From Mycolicibacterium mengxianglii (GTDB lineage: Bacteria; Actinomycetota; Actinomycetes; Mycobacteriales; Mycobacteriaceae): 64,000 bases of DNA. Below the pieces are notes generated by a model, which saw only the letters and a list, made by a program, of their open reading frames with translations, had not been told where the DNA came from and searched no databases. Of this stretch, positions 1-8,744 are shown one piece after another. The stretch lies in the NCBI RefSeq assembly GCF_015710575.1, contig NZ_CP065373.1, positions 372,001-436,000 on the forward strand. Direction: 5' to 3'. A program made the position numbers and the translations under genes. How positions within the stretch are numbered: the first letter of the stretch is position 1; each line of letters starts with the position of its first letter.

Positions 1-837
1 GTCGGCATCCTCGAAACCGGGCTGGTAGGCAGGGTCATTCGGTGTCAGCGCGGTCAAGGCCGTCAGGTGCCCGCCGGCAGAACCACCGCTGATCGCGATG
101 AAGTCCGGATCGCCGCCGTAGTCGGCGATGTTCTCCTTGACCCAGGCCAGCGCGCGTTTGACGTCGACGATGTGGTCGGGCCAGCTGTGCCGCGGGCTCA
201 CCCGGTAGGCGATCGAGACACAGACCCAGCCCCGCTCGGCGAGGTGGCTCAACAAGGGGTATGCCTGGGGGCGACGCATGCCGATGGCCCAGGCGCCGCC
301 GGGCACCTGCAGCAGCACCGGGGCGCGGCCGTCAAGCGGGAGGTCGGAGCGACGCCAGACGTCGGCAAGGTTGGCCCGGCCATGGGGCCCGTAGCGGACC
401 GTGCTCTTCTTCTCGACGTAGCGCCGACGTGACCAGCCGGTGGTGAACACACCTTTGCGCCGGCGTGCATCGCGCGCCGGTTGTGACGACTCGGCGATCG
501 CGCGGTAGTCATCGCCCAGCGCCTCCCGAAGAGCCGCGTCAAACACCGGCTCGCTGCGCACATTTCGGCGCTGGATGAGGATCAACAGGGCCCACGCCAC
601 CGCTGTGGTCCCCAGGGCGAGTCGGCCCTGGGTGCCGCGGAAATCACCACGGATTCCGCGGCGCACGGCGTCGAGGACCGAGCCGACCAGATACAGCGGG
701 GCCATCTCGGTGGTGGGCCAGCCGAACGCGAAGATCGGGATGGTGATGTAGCCCTTGCGGGCCAGCGGGCGGACACCGTTGGCGGCATTGGTGACCTCGG
801 CGACGGCCCGCACCAGCGGCCAGCGACGCCTAGCCAC
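1..837 (-). CDS. lipO: LipO-like alpha/beta hydrolase (esterase), 3' end outside window
   Basis: A carboxylesterase of the hormone-sensitive-lipase type; 279 codons are visible and the C-terminus, with the catalytic Asp/His, lies beyond the left edge. The oxyanion-hole motif appears as GGAW (about residues 180-183) in place of HGGG, and the nucleophile elbow is GGSAGG with Ser at about 253. A hydrophobic helix near residues 73-89 suggests membrane attachment of the N-terminal extension. The start chosen is a GTG at 837 that overlaps the stop of the upstream fadD12-like gene, so the two are probably translationally coupled. The order lipO-fadD12-plsC-like is that of Rv1426c-Rv1428c in Mtb. Role (inferred): hydrolysis of acyl esters whose fatty acids the neighbouring FadD activates. 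Confidence 0.82.
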   Translation of the reverse strand, partial: MARRRWPLVRAVAEVTNAANGVRPLARKGYITIPIFAFGWPTTEMAPLYLVGSVLDAVRRGIRGDFRGTQGRLALGTTAVAWALLILIQRRNVRSEPVFDAALREALGDDYRAIAESSQPARDARRRKGVFTTGWSRRRYVEKKSTVRYGPHGRANLADVWRRSDLPLDGRAPVLLQVPGGAWAIGMRRPQAYPLLSHLAERGWVCVSIAYRVSPRHSWPDHIVDVKRALAWVKENIADYGGDPDFIAISGGSAGGHLTALTALTPNDPAYQPGFEDAD

Positions 838-2482
838 GGTCGGCATCCGGCGTGGCCAGCGCCTGCAGTTCGCGGCGTAGCACCTTGCCGGTGTTGTTGC
901 GGGGTAGTTCGTCGAGCACCGTGATATCGCGCGGCACTTTGTAATTGGCCAGGTTGTCGCGGACGTGCTGTTTGAGTTCCTCAGGGGTGGCGTGCTCGCT
1001 GAGCACCACGAACGCCACCAGACGCTGGCCGTACGATTCGTCGTCGACACCGATCACGTTGGCCTCGGCGACGGCCGCGTGTGTCATCAAGGTCTTCTCC
1101 ACTTCGATCGGGTACACGTTCTCGCCGCCGGAGACGATCATCTCGTCGTCGCGGCCCACCACGAACAGGCGACCCTCGGCGTCGACGCGACCCAGATCCC
1201 CGGAGGCCATGAAACCGTCGTGGAAGTCCTTCGTGGTGCCGCTTGTATACCCATCGAACTGACTTGTATTGCGCACGAATATCTGGCCGACCTCGCCGAC
1301 CGGCACCTCGGTGAAGGTGTCGTCCAGGATTCGGATCTCGGTGCCGATCACGGGCCGGCCGGCGGTGTCGGGTGCGGCGCGCAGATCCTGCGGGGTGGCG
1401 GTGGCGATCATGCCCGCCTCGGTGGCGTTGTAGTTGTTGTAGATGATGTCGCCGAACTGGTCCATGAACTTGACCACCGCGTCGGGCCGCATCCGGGACC
1501 CCGAGGCCGTGGCGAAGCGCAGTGAGCGGCCGCGGTAGCGGCGGCGCACCTCCTCGGGCAGGTCGACGATGCGATCGAACATCACCGGCACGACACACAA
1601 TCCGTATGCCTCGTGCTCGTCGACCAATTTCAGCGTCGCTTCGGGGTCGAAACGTCGCTGGGTCACCACCGTGCACGCCATCGATGCGGCGAACACCAAC
1701 TGAGAGAATCCCCACGCGTGGAACATCGGGGCCACCACCACGACGGTCTTCTCGGTGCGCCACGGAACGCGTTCCAAGATCGCCTTGAGTTCGTTGACCC
1801 CGCCGCCGGTGCGGGCGGCACCCTTCGGGGTGCCCGTAGTCCCGGACGTGAGCAGAATGAGTTTGCCCTTGCTCGAAGGCTTTTGGGGATGTTCGCCGGC
1901 GTGTTCGGCGATCAGCGCTTCGACGGTGCGCACATCGGCGGGATGGCTGTCGGTCCAGCCGAGGATTCGCACCGTGTCCGGGTTGTCGGCCAGTGCGGTG
2001 TCCACGCTGTCGGTGAACTCCTCGTCGTAGATCATCACCCCGACACCTTCACGGCTGACCACCTCGGCCAGAGCCGGCCCGGCGAAGGAGGTGTTCAACA
2101 GCAGCACGTCGGCGCCGACACGGTTGGCGGCGATCAACGATTCGACGAAGCCGCGGTGATTGCGGCACATGATCCCGATGGAGCCCACCTCACCCGGCAG
2201 CGCCTGCAGTGCCGCCGCCAAGGCGTCGCCGCGGGAGTCGATCTCCCGGAAAGTCAGGGTGCCCAGCTCGTCGACGAGTCCGGCGCGGTCGGGGCACCGC
2301 TGCGCCGACATCGCGAATCCGCTTGTCACGGAAAGACCGTCGCGCTGGGCGGCGGCCATGATCCGTAGATACTTGTCCGGCCGCAGCGGCGCTATCACCC
2401 CGGCGCGGACCATGGTGCTCACCAGCCCGGCCGTCGCGGCCGCCTTGCTGACAACCTGGTCTATCAGCGGCAGATCAACCAC
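830..2482 (-). CDS. fadD12: Fatty-acid-CoA ligase FadD12-like
   Basis: An ANL-superfamily acyl-CoA synthetase of 550 residues, which adenylates a fatty acid and transfers it to CoA. The AMP-binding P-loop TSGTTGTPKG lies near residue 213, the YNATE adenine motif in the middle, and the C-terminal lid carries GRDDEMIVSGGENVYP and the catalytic Lys of NNTGKVLRR. The start is GTG. It sits between the PlsC-like acyltransferase (5 bp upstream) and the LipO-like esterase (overlapping), forming one operon. The substrate cannot be read from sequence; medium or long acyl chains are likely by family. The assignment to fadD12 rests on gene order and length (Mtb FadD12 is about 535 residues). Confidence 0.9.
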   Translation of the reverse strand: MVDLPLIDQVVSKAAATAGLVSTMVRAGVIAPLRPDKYLRIMAAAQRDGLSVTSGFAMSAQRCPDRAGLVDELGTLTFREIDSRGDALAAALQALPGEVGSIGIMCRNHRGFVESLIAANRVGADVLLLNTSFAGPALAEVVSREGVGVMIYDEEFTDSVDTALADNPDTVRILGWTDSHPADVRTVEALIAEHAGEHPQKPSSKGKLILLTSGTTGTPKGAARTGGGVNELKAILERVPWRTEKTVVVVAPMFHAWGFSQLVFAASMACTVVTQRRFDPEATLKLVDEHEAYGLCVVPVMFDRIVDLPEEVRRRYRGRSLRFATASGSRMRPDAVVKFMDQFGDIIYNNYNATEAGMIATATPQDLRAAPDTAGRPVIGTEIRILDDTFTEVPVGEVGQIFVRNTSQFDGYTSGTTKDFHDGFMASGDLGRVDAEGRLFVVGRDDEMIVSGGENVYPIEVEKTLMTHAAVAEANVIGVDDESYGQRLVAFVVLSEHATPEELKQHVRDNLANYKVPRDITVLDELPRNNTGKVLRRELQALATPDADRG

Positions 2483-2487
2483 GGGGC

Positions 2488-3309
2488 TTATCCAATCACC
2501 GGTAGGCGGCGTTCTGCGGCGAGCTGATCGAGTGCTCGCTGCATCACCAGACGGACGTAGGCGTCGACCTCGTCGATATCGGGGTTCTCGCCGAACTCGG
2601 CCTCGATGTCGATCGGTTCGAGTACCTGCATGACGATCTTGGTGGGCAGCGGTGCGTTGACCGGGACCACTGCGCTGAGTCCGAACGGGAACCCGAAACC
2701 GATCGGCAGGATCTTGGCCCGGAGCAACTTGTCCAGCCGCAGCGTCTTGGCAAGCCAGGTGCCGCGGCTCAGGTAGATCTGACTTTCCTGACCACCGATG
2801 GCCACCTCGGGCACGATCGGCACCCCGGCCTCCAGGGCGGCGCGCACGTAGCCGGTCCGGCCGCCGAAGTCGATCTTGTTGCGGGCGGCGGTGGGCCGGT
2901 AGACGTCGTAGTCACCACCGGGGAAGACGATCACCACGCCACCGGAGCGCAGCGCCTCCTGGGCGTTCTCGGGATTGGCCCGGATGAAGCCGATGCGGCG
3001 GAAGAAATCCGCGGTGGGGCCGGTGAAGATCAGATCGAAGCTCAGGGTGAAGACCGGCCGGTCATACCCGAAGTGGTCATAGAAGCCGGATGCGAAAACG
3101 GGCATGTCCATCGCGAAGAGGCCGCCGGAATGGTTGCCGACCACCAGGGCGCCGCCAGGGGGGAACGTCTCGAGTCCGCGCACTTCGGCGCGGTGATAAC
3201 CCTTGATCAGCGGCCGGAGTAGACCGAACACCCGTTCGGTGAAGCTGGGGTCCCACTTGGCGACGTCCCGGATCGGAACGTCGGCCGGATCGACGTCGGA
3301 GGTGTTCAC
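2488..3309 (-). CDS. PlsC-domain acyltransferase (Rv1428c-like)
   Basis: A 273-residue lysophospholipid/diacylglycerol acyltransferase-type protein. The catalytic block appears as N59-H60 with an Asp at 68, looser than the classic H-X4-D spacing but usual in this MGAT/DGAT-like subfamily. A second block, VFPGGDYDVYRPT, matches the FPEGTRS-type motif, and short hydrophobic stretches suggest peripheral membrane binding. First gene of the operon with fadD12 and lipO. A palindrome fitting the KstR operator lies 19 bp upstream of the start, so sterol- or lipid-dependent induction is likely (inference). It probably transfers an acyl-CoA made by the FadD to a lysophospholipid or glyceride; the acceptor is unknown. 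Confidence 0.85.
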   Translation of the reverse strand: MNTSDVDPADVPIRDVAKWDPSFTERVFGLLRPLIKGYHRAEVRGLETFPPGGALVVGNHSGGLFAMDMPVFASGFYDHFGYDRPVFTLSFDLIFTGPTADFFRRIGFIRANPENAQEALRSGGVVIVFPGGDYDVYRPTAARNKIDFGGRTGYVRAALEAGVPIVPEVAIGGQESQIYLSRGTWLAKTLRLDKLLRAKILPIGFGFPFGLSAVVPVNAPLPTKIVMQVLEPIDIEAEFGENPDIDEVDAYVRLVMQRALDQLAAERRLPVIG

Positions 3310-3327
3310 GGAGGCTCCCTGTCGAGT

Positions 3328-3341
3328 TGTAACGTGTTCTA
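3328..3341. promoter_or_regulatory. KstR-type operator
   Basis: The 14-mer fits the published KstR pattern T-N2-AAC-N2-GTT-N2-A at every fixed position. It lies 19 bp ahead of the PlsC-like gene, where a TetR-family repressor would block the promoter of the plsC-fadD12-lipO operon. KstR represses sterol catabolism genes in mycobacteria and is released by a sterol-CoA ligand; binding here is inferred from the motif only. Confidence 0.7.
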
Positions 3342-3361
3342 GTTTTGCTGATCGTACCGAA

Positions 3362-3760
3362 TCATGCGTCCGGGGTGATCCGTAACGCCACGCGCGACTT
3401 GCGCCCCCGCGACCGCACGGTCTCGACGAGGGTGACCAGCCGGAACATCAGCCCGTACTTGTCCTTGATCGCAGCCTCCACCTGCGACACGTACGACGGG
3501 TCGGCGATCACGTCGGCGCGCGCCCGCAGCACCGGTGCTCCCGCAGGCACCCGACCCGACCGGTTGCACGGAGTCAGCTCGACCCGCGGGTCCCGACGAA
3601 TCCGCCGGACCTTCCACGCCTGCGCCGGGGTCCACGCTGCCAGCAGCTGGTCGTCACGGGCGATCCACATCGGTGACGACACCGCTGAGCCGTCCTTCTT
3701 GAACGTCGTCAAGGACACAAACGCTTCGTCGCCGATTCGCCGCACCAGCTCGTCGTCCAC
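3362..3760 (-). CDS. PPOX-class F420-dependent oxidoreductase family protein (Rv2061-like)
   Basis: A single split-barrel domain of 132 residues, like the pyridoxamine-phosphate-oxidase/F420-binding FDOR-B group. Recognisable stretches are the N-terminal FVSLTTFKKDGSAVSSPMW strand pair, the WKVRRIRRDP helix and the C-terminal RVALRITP strand. Proteins of this type bind a flavin or F420; the cofactor here cannot be decided from sequence. It is transcribed divergently from echA1, with a 61 bp gap. The start is GTG. No substrate can be proposed. Confidence 0.8.
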   Translation of the reverse strand: MDDELVRRIGDEAFVSLTTFKKDGSAVSSPMWIARDDQLLAAWTPAQAWKVRRIRRDPRVELTPCNRSGRVPAGAPVLRARADVIADPSYVSQVEAAIKDKYGLMFRLVTLVETVRSRGRKSRVALRITPDA

Positions 3761-3821
3761 GGCGAGAGCCTACCGACCCACAGTCCCGTTGCGCTTACCG
3801 TTGGGGATTACGATCAGCGGC

Positions 3822-4613
3822 GTGAGCCAAGAAGTCAGCCCCCAATCCGATAACAACGACGAAGTGCTGGTCGAGCAGCGCGGTCGCATCCTGCTCATCA
3901 CCATCAACCGACCCAAGGCCAGGAACGCGGTCAACGCGGCCGTCAGCCGCGGTCTCGCCGACGCGATGGATCGCCTCGACGGTGACCCTGGACTGTCCGT
4001 CGCCGTGCTGACCGGGGCCGGCGGATCGTTCTGTGCCGGCATGGATCTCAAGGCATTCGCCCGGGGTGAGCGGGTCGACATCGAGGGCCGCGGGCTCGGG
4101 TTCACCCAGAGCCCGCCGGCCAAGCCGTTGATCGCGGCCGTAGAGGGTTATGCGCTGGCCGGCGGCACCGAGGTGGCGCTCGCCACCGACCTGATCGTCG
4201 CCGCGCGTGACGCGGCGTTCGGGATCCCCGAGGTCAAGCGCGGTCTGGTGGCCGGCGGCGGCGGGCTGCTGCGCCTGCCGCGCCGCATCCCCTATGCCGT
4301 TGCAATGGAATTGGCGCTCACGGGTGACAACCTGTCCGCTGAACGCGCTCACGCGCTCGGCATGGTCAACGTGCTGGCCGAGCCGGGCGGCGCGCTGGAC
4401 GCCGCGCTGGCGCTGGCCGAGAAGATCACCGCCAACGGTCCGCTCGCGGTGGCGGTGACCAAGCAGATCATCGTGCAGGCCGGCGACTGGTCCGCCGAGG
4501 AACAGTGGAACAAGCAGTTCGAGATCTTGATGCCGGTGTTCGCGTCCAACGACGCCAAGGAGGGTGCCGTCGCCTTCGCCGAGAAGCGTGCGCCCAAGTG
4601 GACGGGTACCTGA
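3822..4613 (+). CDS. echA1: Enoyl-CoA hydratase/isomerase family protein EchA1
   Basis: A 263-residue crotonase, very close to Mtb Rv0222. The oxyanion-hole segments are CAGMDL (residues 71-76) and ALAGGTE (112-118), followed by FGIPEVKRG carrying Glu138, which occupies the usual catalytic position. The GTG at 3822 is chosen because homologous sequence begins there; the open frame extends upstream without similarity. Family role: hydration of 2-enoyl-CoA in beta-oxidation. It opens the block that follows Rv0222-Rv0251c of Mtb and faces the convergent FadE gene 6 bp beyond its stop. Confidence 0.9.
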   Translation: MSQEVSPQSDNNDEVLVEQRGRILLITINRPKARNAVNAAVSRGLADAMDRLDGDPGLSVAVLTGAGGSFCAGMDLKAFARGERVDIEGRGLGFTQSPPAKPLIAAVEGYALAGGTEVALATDLIVAARDAAFGIPEVKRGLVAGGGGLLRLPRRIPYAVAMELALTGDNLSAERAHALGMVNVLAEPGGALDAALALAEKITANGPLAVAVTKQIIVQAGDWSAEEQWNKQFEILMPVFASNDAKEGAVAFAEKRAPKWTGT

Positions 4614-4619
4614 GCGAGC

Positions 4620-5717
4620 TCAGCTCTCCCAGGCCCGAAGCTCGGCTCCGGTCAGCACATCCCACATCGCGCCGTCGTCGGGCGAGGGGGTCAGTGCGGC
4701 CCGGCCCAGCTTGCGGGCGTGGGACTGGGTGCTGCCGTACTCACCGGCCCAGCTGTAGGCCCGGTTGGTCACCGACCAGAGTTGGTGCTCGATGGTCACC
4801 CCGATGGCGCCGTGCAACTGATGGGCCACGGTGTTGACGGCCGGGACCACCCGGCCCAGCACCACTTTCGCGAGGGTGACCGCGTAATCGGTGGGCGCGC
4901 CGGCGAATCCGTGGTCGGAGGCGGCAGCCACCGCCAGGGTCGCGCAGGCGCGGGCCCGCTCGATCTCCCCGGCCATCCCGGCCAGCGCGTGTTGCACCGA
5001 CTGGAACTTGCTCAGCGGGCGGCCGAACTGAACCCGGTCACGGGTGTAGGACACCGACAGTTCGGCCGCGGCGTCGAGTGCGCCGATGATCTGCACGCAA
5101 CGCGCCCAGGCGCCGCGGCGGTTCAACTCGGCGATCAACGCTGACTCGACCTCGGCTGTCGCGCTCACCGGCACGTCGAAGCTCACGGTGTCGCGCGGTT
5201 CCCCGGCCAGGTTGTGCCCGGCAGCGATGTCCAGCTCACCGGGTTCGACCGCGCTCACCCGCCAGCGGCCACCGGCCGACAGCACCAGCAGCACCCGGTC
5301 CGCCGCCTGGGTCCACGGCACCTCGCGGGCCGTGCCCACCAGCCGGTCGCCCTCGACATCGGCGTCGGCAACAGCCACGGTGAGTGGCCCCGACCCTGGG
5401 ACGTCCAGGCCCGCGGCCGCCGCCAGCCAGGCTCCCAAAAGGTCGGTCTCGGCAATCGGAGCCGCGACGGCGTGCCGGGCCAACCCGCGCAGCACCACCG
5501 CGGCCTCCTGCGGGCCGGCCTCTTCGCTGCTCGTGAGGCGGCTCAGGCCGGTCTCCTCCAGGTGTGCCCAGGTGGCGGCGTCGAAGGTCTCGGGCAGTGC
5601 CCGTTGCCCCAACCGGGCTTCGGCCGACTGCTTTCCGATCTCGTCGACCAGTTGGCGCAGCTCGGCGAGGTCGTCGTCGGTGGTGCCGGCGAACACGCCG
5701 CCCGAAAGTGCGCTCAT
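4620..5717 (-). CDS. Acyl-CoA dehydrogenase family protein, small FadE-type subunit
   Basis: 365 residues with the all-helical C-terminal ACAD domain (helices with DAAAELSVSYTRDRVQFGRPLSKFQ and the LHGAIGVTIEHQL stretch). The N-terminal part is weakly conserved, and no clear Glu base is seen at the usual position. This fits the non-catalytic partner of an alpha2beta2 heterotetrameric mycobacterial dehydrogenase, whose other chain would be the FadE immediately upstream. The two genes overlap by 4 bp (ATGA). Likely function: FAD-dependent alpha,beta-desaturation of an unknown, perhaps bulky, acyl-CoA. The heterotetramer is inferred from pairing, not shown by sequence. Confidence 0.8.
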   Translation of the reverse strand: MSALSGGVFAGTTDDDLAELRQLVDEIGKQSAEARLGQRALPETFDAATWAHLEETGLSRLTSSEEAGPQEAAVVLRGLARHAVAAPIAETDLLGAWLAAAAGLDVPGSGPLTVAVADADVEGDRLVGTAREVPWTQAADRVLLVLSAGGRWRVSAVEPGELDIAAGHNLAGEPRDTVSFDVPVSATAEVESALIAELNRRGAWARCVQIIGALDAAAELSVSYTRDRVQFGRPLSKFQSVQHALAGMAGEIERARACATLAVAAASDHGFAGAPTDYAVTLAKVVLGRVVPAVNTVAHQLHGAIGVTIEHQLWSVTNRAYSWAGEYGSTQSHARKLGRAALTPSPDDGAMWDVLTGAELRAWES

Positions 5718-6892
5718 CGCAACCCCATTCCCCGTGCCACCACTCCTCGCAACACCTCGTTGGTGCCGCCGCGCAGCGTGAACATCGGCGCATGCAGCCG
5801 CGAGGCCCGCACCAGAAAGCTCAGCCGCGCATACGACTCGTCGGTGCTGTCGAGGAAATCGAGCAGGTCGGCGGCCAGTTCCACCGAGTCCTGCTCGAAC
5901 CGGGTGCCGAGATCCTTCACCAACGCGGCCTGATTGGCGGCCGCTTCACCGTCGGCCAGCGCACGGGCCACCGACACCGAGAGCTGCCGCAGCGACACCA
6001 GCCGCGCGACCAGATGGCCGATGGCGGCGGCGGTTCCGTCGTCGATGTCGGCGCGACCGGTCAGCGCGCGCAGCAGCGGCAGCAGCAACGGGGCCGTCGA
6101 CAGAATGCGTTCGGGCCCACTGCGTTCGAAGGACAACTCCGAGGTGACCTGATGCCAGCCGGCGCCGATCTCACCGAGGACCGCGTCGTCGGGGACGAAC
6201 GCGTCGGCGAAGACGACCTCGTTGAAATGGTGCGCGCCGTCCATCGTGACGATCGGCTCGATCGTCAGCCCCGGGTTCTCGGTCGGCACCAGGAACTGGC
6301 TGAAGCCGGCGTGCCGGTGCTCCGGATCGGCGGGGCTGGTGCGCGCCAGCACCACGATCTGATGCGCGAGGTGCGCACTGCTGGTCCAGACCTTGCGGCC
6401 GTTGAGCACCCAGCCACCGTCGGTACGGGTGGCCCGCGTCGACGCGGCAGCCAGGTCGGATCCGGCCTGCGGTTCGCTCATCCCGATGGCCGAGTAGAAC
6501 CGGCCGGCCGCGATCTGCGGCAGGATGCGCCGGCGCTGGTCCTCGGTCCCATAGGTCAGCAGGCCCGGTGCCACCTGACGGTCGGCGAACCAGTGTGCGG
6601 CCACCGGGGCGCCCGAGATCAGCAACTCCTCGGTCACGACGTAGCGGTGCAGATGCCCCAACCCGTGGCCGCCGTATTCCGTCGGGATCGTCAGGCCCAG
6701 ATAACCGGCCTCGCCGAGCCGGACGCTGAATGACGGGTCAGCTCCGCACAGCCAGGCGTCCACTTCGGGGAGCCACCCGAACTCGGCACGATCGGCTGCC
6801 AGGAAGTCCCGCACCTGGCTGCGCAGCTCGGCCAGTTCCGGCTCGTGGGCGCTCAGCGCGGCGAAACCGGTCATCGGGCCCCTCGGTGTCAC
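5714..6892 (-). CDS. Acyl-CoA dehydrogenase family protein, large FadE-type subunit
   Basis: A full-length 392-residue ACAD: helical N-domain, middle beta-domain with the FAD-binding SEPQAGSDLAA and KVWTSSAHLA motifs, and C-terminal helices ending in RGGTNEVLRGVVARGMGLR. The common EGT catalytic signature reads GGT here, so the catalytic Glu, if present, is elsewhere, as in the isovaleryl-type and FadE26-type enzymes. The GTG start overlaps the stop of the upstream thioesterase gene (GTGA); an ATG six codons in (6874) is an alternative. It forms a coupled operon with the thioesterase-like gene and the small FadE. Confidence 0.85.
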   Translation of the reverse strand: MTPRGPMTGFAALSAHEPELAELRSQVRDFLAADRAEFGWLPEVDAWLCGADPSFSVRLGEAGYLGLTIPTEYGGHGLGHLHRYVVTEELLISGAPVAAHWFADRQVAPGLLTYGTEDQRRRILPQIAAGRFYSAIGMSEPQAGSDLAAASTRATRTDGGWVLNGRKVWTSSAHLAHQIVVLARTSPADPEHRHAGFSQFLVPTENPGLTIEPIVTMDGAHHFNEVVFADAFVPDDAVLGEIGAGWHQVTSELSFERSGPERILSTAPLLLPLLRALTGRADIDDGTAAAIGHLVARLVSLRQLSVSVARALADGEAAANQAALVKDLGTRFEQDSVELAADLLDFLDSTDESYARLSFLVRASRLHAPMFTLRGGTNEVLRGVVARGMGLR

Positions 6893-7716
6893 TCGTAGGT
6901 GGTGATACGGGCAGTCAGCGCCACCTTGCCGTCGTCACCGATCGCCTCGGCGTCGCCGACCGCGGTCCGGCGTCCAACCCGCATCGGAGTGCCAACATAG
7001 CGCGAGTCCGCGCCGGCGAAGAACGGCCGCAGGAAATTCACCCGCAGCGAGGCGGTCCGCATCGACTGCCCCGACGGCAGCGCGTCGGCCACCGCAGCCG
7101 CGGCGGCCAGCTCCAGGCCCGCTGATGCCACACCGCCGTTGACGATGCCCAGCGAGTTGTTCAGGATCGGATCCACGCGCTGCGCCAGCACGGCGGCCCC
7201 GTCGTGGGCGCGGCGCACGTCCACTGACATCAGATCCGCCAGCGGCCGCCGCGGTTCCGGAGCCGACAGCGGAGGTGGGCCCACCACCTCTTGTCCTGAC
7301 GGCAGATAGAACGAGCGGACCGTGCCGCCGCCGATGACGACGTCCCCGACGGTGAAGGTGCACACCGACAACGCGGTGGCGCTCTTCGGGCCGAGCGGGC
7401 GGCTGCTGGCCACCACGGGTTCCCGGGGCCGGGACAACAGCACGTCGATACCGTCGGGGCTGATCTCGACGGCCAGCTCACTGGTGACGGTCCACTCCTG
7501 TGGCGTGCGCCGGAAATGGTTGCTGTTGCCGCCGGCAGCGTCGAGCAGGATCGCCAACGGCCCGACGGTGGGAGCGCCGGTGAACGGGTTGACGAGATCG
7601 GCGACCGGCATGGACATCACCGAAATACCCTGTTCCACATCGGATTTGATATCCGCTATGGCGAAACGCCGCAGGATGGTGTCCGGTGTTTCGATGTCGT
7701 GGCCCGCGTCGTTCAT
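6889..7716 (-). CDS. Double-hotdog acyl-CoA thioesterase-like protein
   Basis: 275 residues with two hotdog-type halves: an N-terminal half around NPFTGAPTVGPLAILLDAAGG, and a C-terminal half with NNSLGIVNGGVASAGLELA and NFLRPFFAG, typical of PaaI-like thioesterases. Such proteins hydrolyse acyl- or aryl-CoA thioesters, or act as (de)hydratases. It is first in a three-gene operon with the FadE pair (4 bp overlap) and divergent from the AraC-type regulator across a 77 bp gap that must hold both promoters. Substrate unknown; the regulator next door is a reasonable candidate for control. Confidence 0.75.
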   Translation of the reverse strand: MNDAGHDIETPDTILRRFAIADIKSDVEQGISVMSMPVADLVNPFTGAPTVGPLAILLDAAGGNSNHFRRTPQEWTVTSELAVEISPDGIDVLLSRPREPVVASSRPLGPKSATALSVCTFTVGDVVIGGGTVRSFYLPSGQEVVGPPPLSAPEPRRPLADLMSVDVRRAHDGAAVLAQRVDPILNNSLGIVNGGVASAGLELAAAAAVADALPSGQSMRTASLRVNFLRPFFAGADSRYVGTPMRVGRRTAVGDAEAIGDDGKVALTARITTYE

Positions 7717-7793
7717 GCGTGGAGACTAACCAACTCTTCAGAGAGCAGGAATCGTCATGTTCTCCACACGGTTCGGCGACGATACTCGACAAC

Positions 7794-8744
7794 ATGACCG
7801 CAGACCCGGAGCCGCCCACTCCGCGACAACTCCGCCGCGACCGGCTCCGCGAGCTGCTGGACGCCATCGTCGAGGAATCCCACACCAACGTCGAAGGTAT
7901 GGCGCGCAGCACCTTCGTCTCCGAATTCCACTTCTCTCGCGAGGTGCGCCGCCTCACCGGCGAGTCCCCGGCCGCGCTCCGCAGGCGGATCATGTTGGAA
8001 CGCGCGGCCTGGCGACTGCAGCGCGGTGAGGGGGTCGCCGCGGTAGCCGCCGGCGAGGGCTGGTCCTCGGCCGAGGTGTTCTCCCGGGCGTTCCGGCGAA
8101 GTTTCGGCACGCCGCCGTGGCGGGTCGGTGCCGGGTTCCGCCTGCCCGCGCCCAACGGTCTGCACTTTCATCCGCCGCAGTCGCTGTGGCTGGACTCTGA
8201 ACGTGATGCGCCCGCCGTTGAGCAGGGTGACGTCACCGCCCTGATGCTCGCTCACGACACCGCCGATGTCCGGTACCTGCTGGGGCGTGCCGCAGAATTG
8301 TCGGAAGACCAATGGTTGCAAGACGTTTCGCCCGGCCAGGTGGTGCTGGAATGGGACGGAACGGAATCGAGCGTCGGGGCGGTGCTCGGCACGCTCGTCT
8401 GGTCCAAGGAAGTGTGGCTGGCCAGTATCGAAGGTCGCGACTTCCCGTCGCGGTCGGCCACCGATCCCACGGTGACCTACGCTGCCGGACTGGCCGCCCA
8501 CCACGACGAGATCAGCGCGCACTGGTCGGCCACCATCAGTGCGCTGGCCACCGCGGGCCGCCTGGGTGACACGGTGATCGACGCCCTCTGCGACCCGCCG
8601 GAGTCGTTCCAGCTGTACGGCATCGTGGCCCATGTCCTGACGTACTCCGCGCACCGCAGGCATCTGGTCCGCGCCATGCTCGCGCGCCTCGGGGTGCAGA
8701 CGCACCCAGGTGACCCCTTGGAATGGATGAGAGGCAACGGATGA
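7794..8744 (+). CDS. AraC-type HTH regulator with C-terminal DinB-like domain
   Basis: 316 residues. The first 110 or so hold two helix-turn-helix units of the AraC/XylS type (FVSEFHFSREVRRLTGESPAA and AAVAAGEGWSSAEVFSRAFRR followed by FGTPP). The rest resembles a DinB/YfiT four-helix bundle: a first helix with MLAHDTADVRYLLG, a second with TLVWSKEVWLASI, and a last with VAHVLTYSAHRRHLV, where His residues could bind a metal. The ATG at 7794 is preferred because the HTH similarity starts directly after it. Its stop overlaps the ATG of the RibD-type reductase, so the two form an operon. Ligand unknown; it may control itself and the divergent FadE operon. Confidence 0.78.
   Translation: MTADPEPPTPRQLRRDRLRELLDAIVEESHTNVEGMARSTFVSEFHFSREVRRLTGESPAALRRRIMLERAAWRLQRGEGVAAVAAGEGWSSAEVFSRAFRRSFGTPPWRVGAGFRLPAPNGLHFHPPQSLWLDSERDAPAVEQGDVTALMLAHDTADVRYLLGRAAELSEDQWLQDVSPGQVVLEWDGTESSVGAVLGTLVWSKEVWLASIEGRDFPSRSATDPTVTYAAGLAAHHDEISAHWSATISALATAGRLGDTVIDALCDPPESFQLYGIVAHVLTYSAHRRHLVRAMLARLGVQTHPGDPLEWMRGNG

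Noticed and set aside
1..837. LipQ (Rv2485c-type) identity for the first hydrolase
   Set aside because: The neighbours are fadD12 and an Rv1428c-like acyltransferase, which fits lipO (Rv1426c) better.
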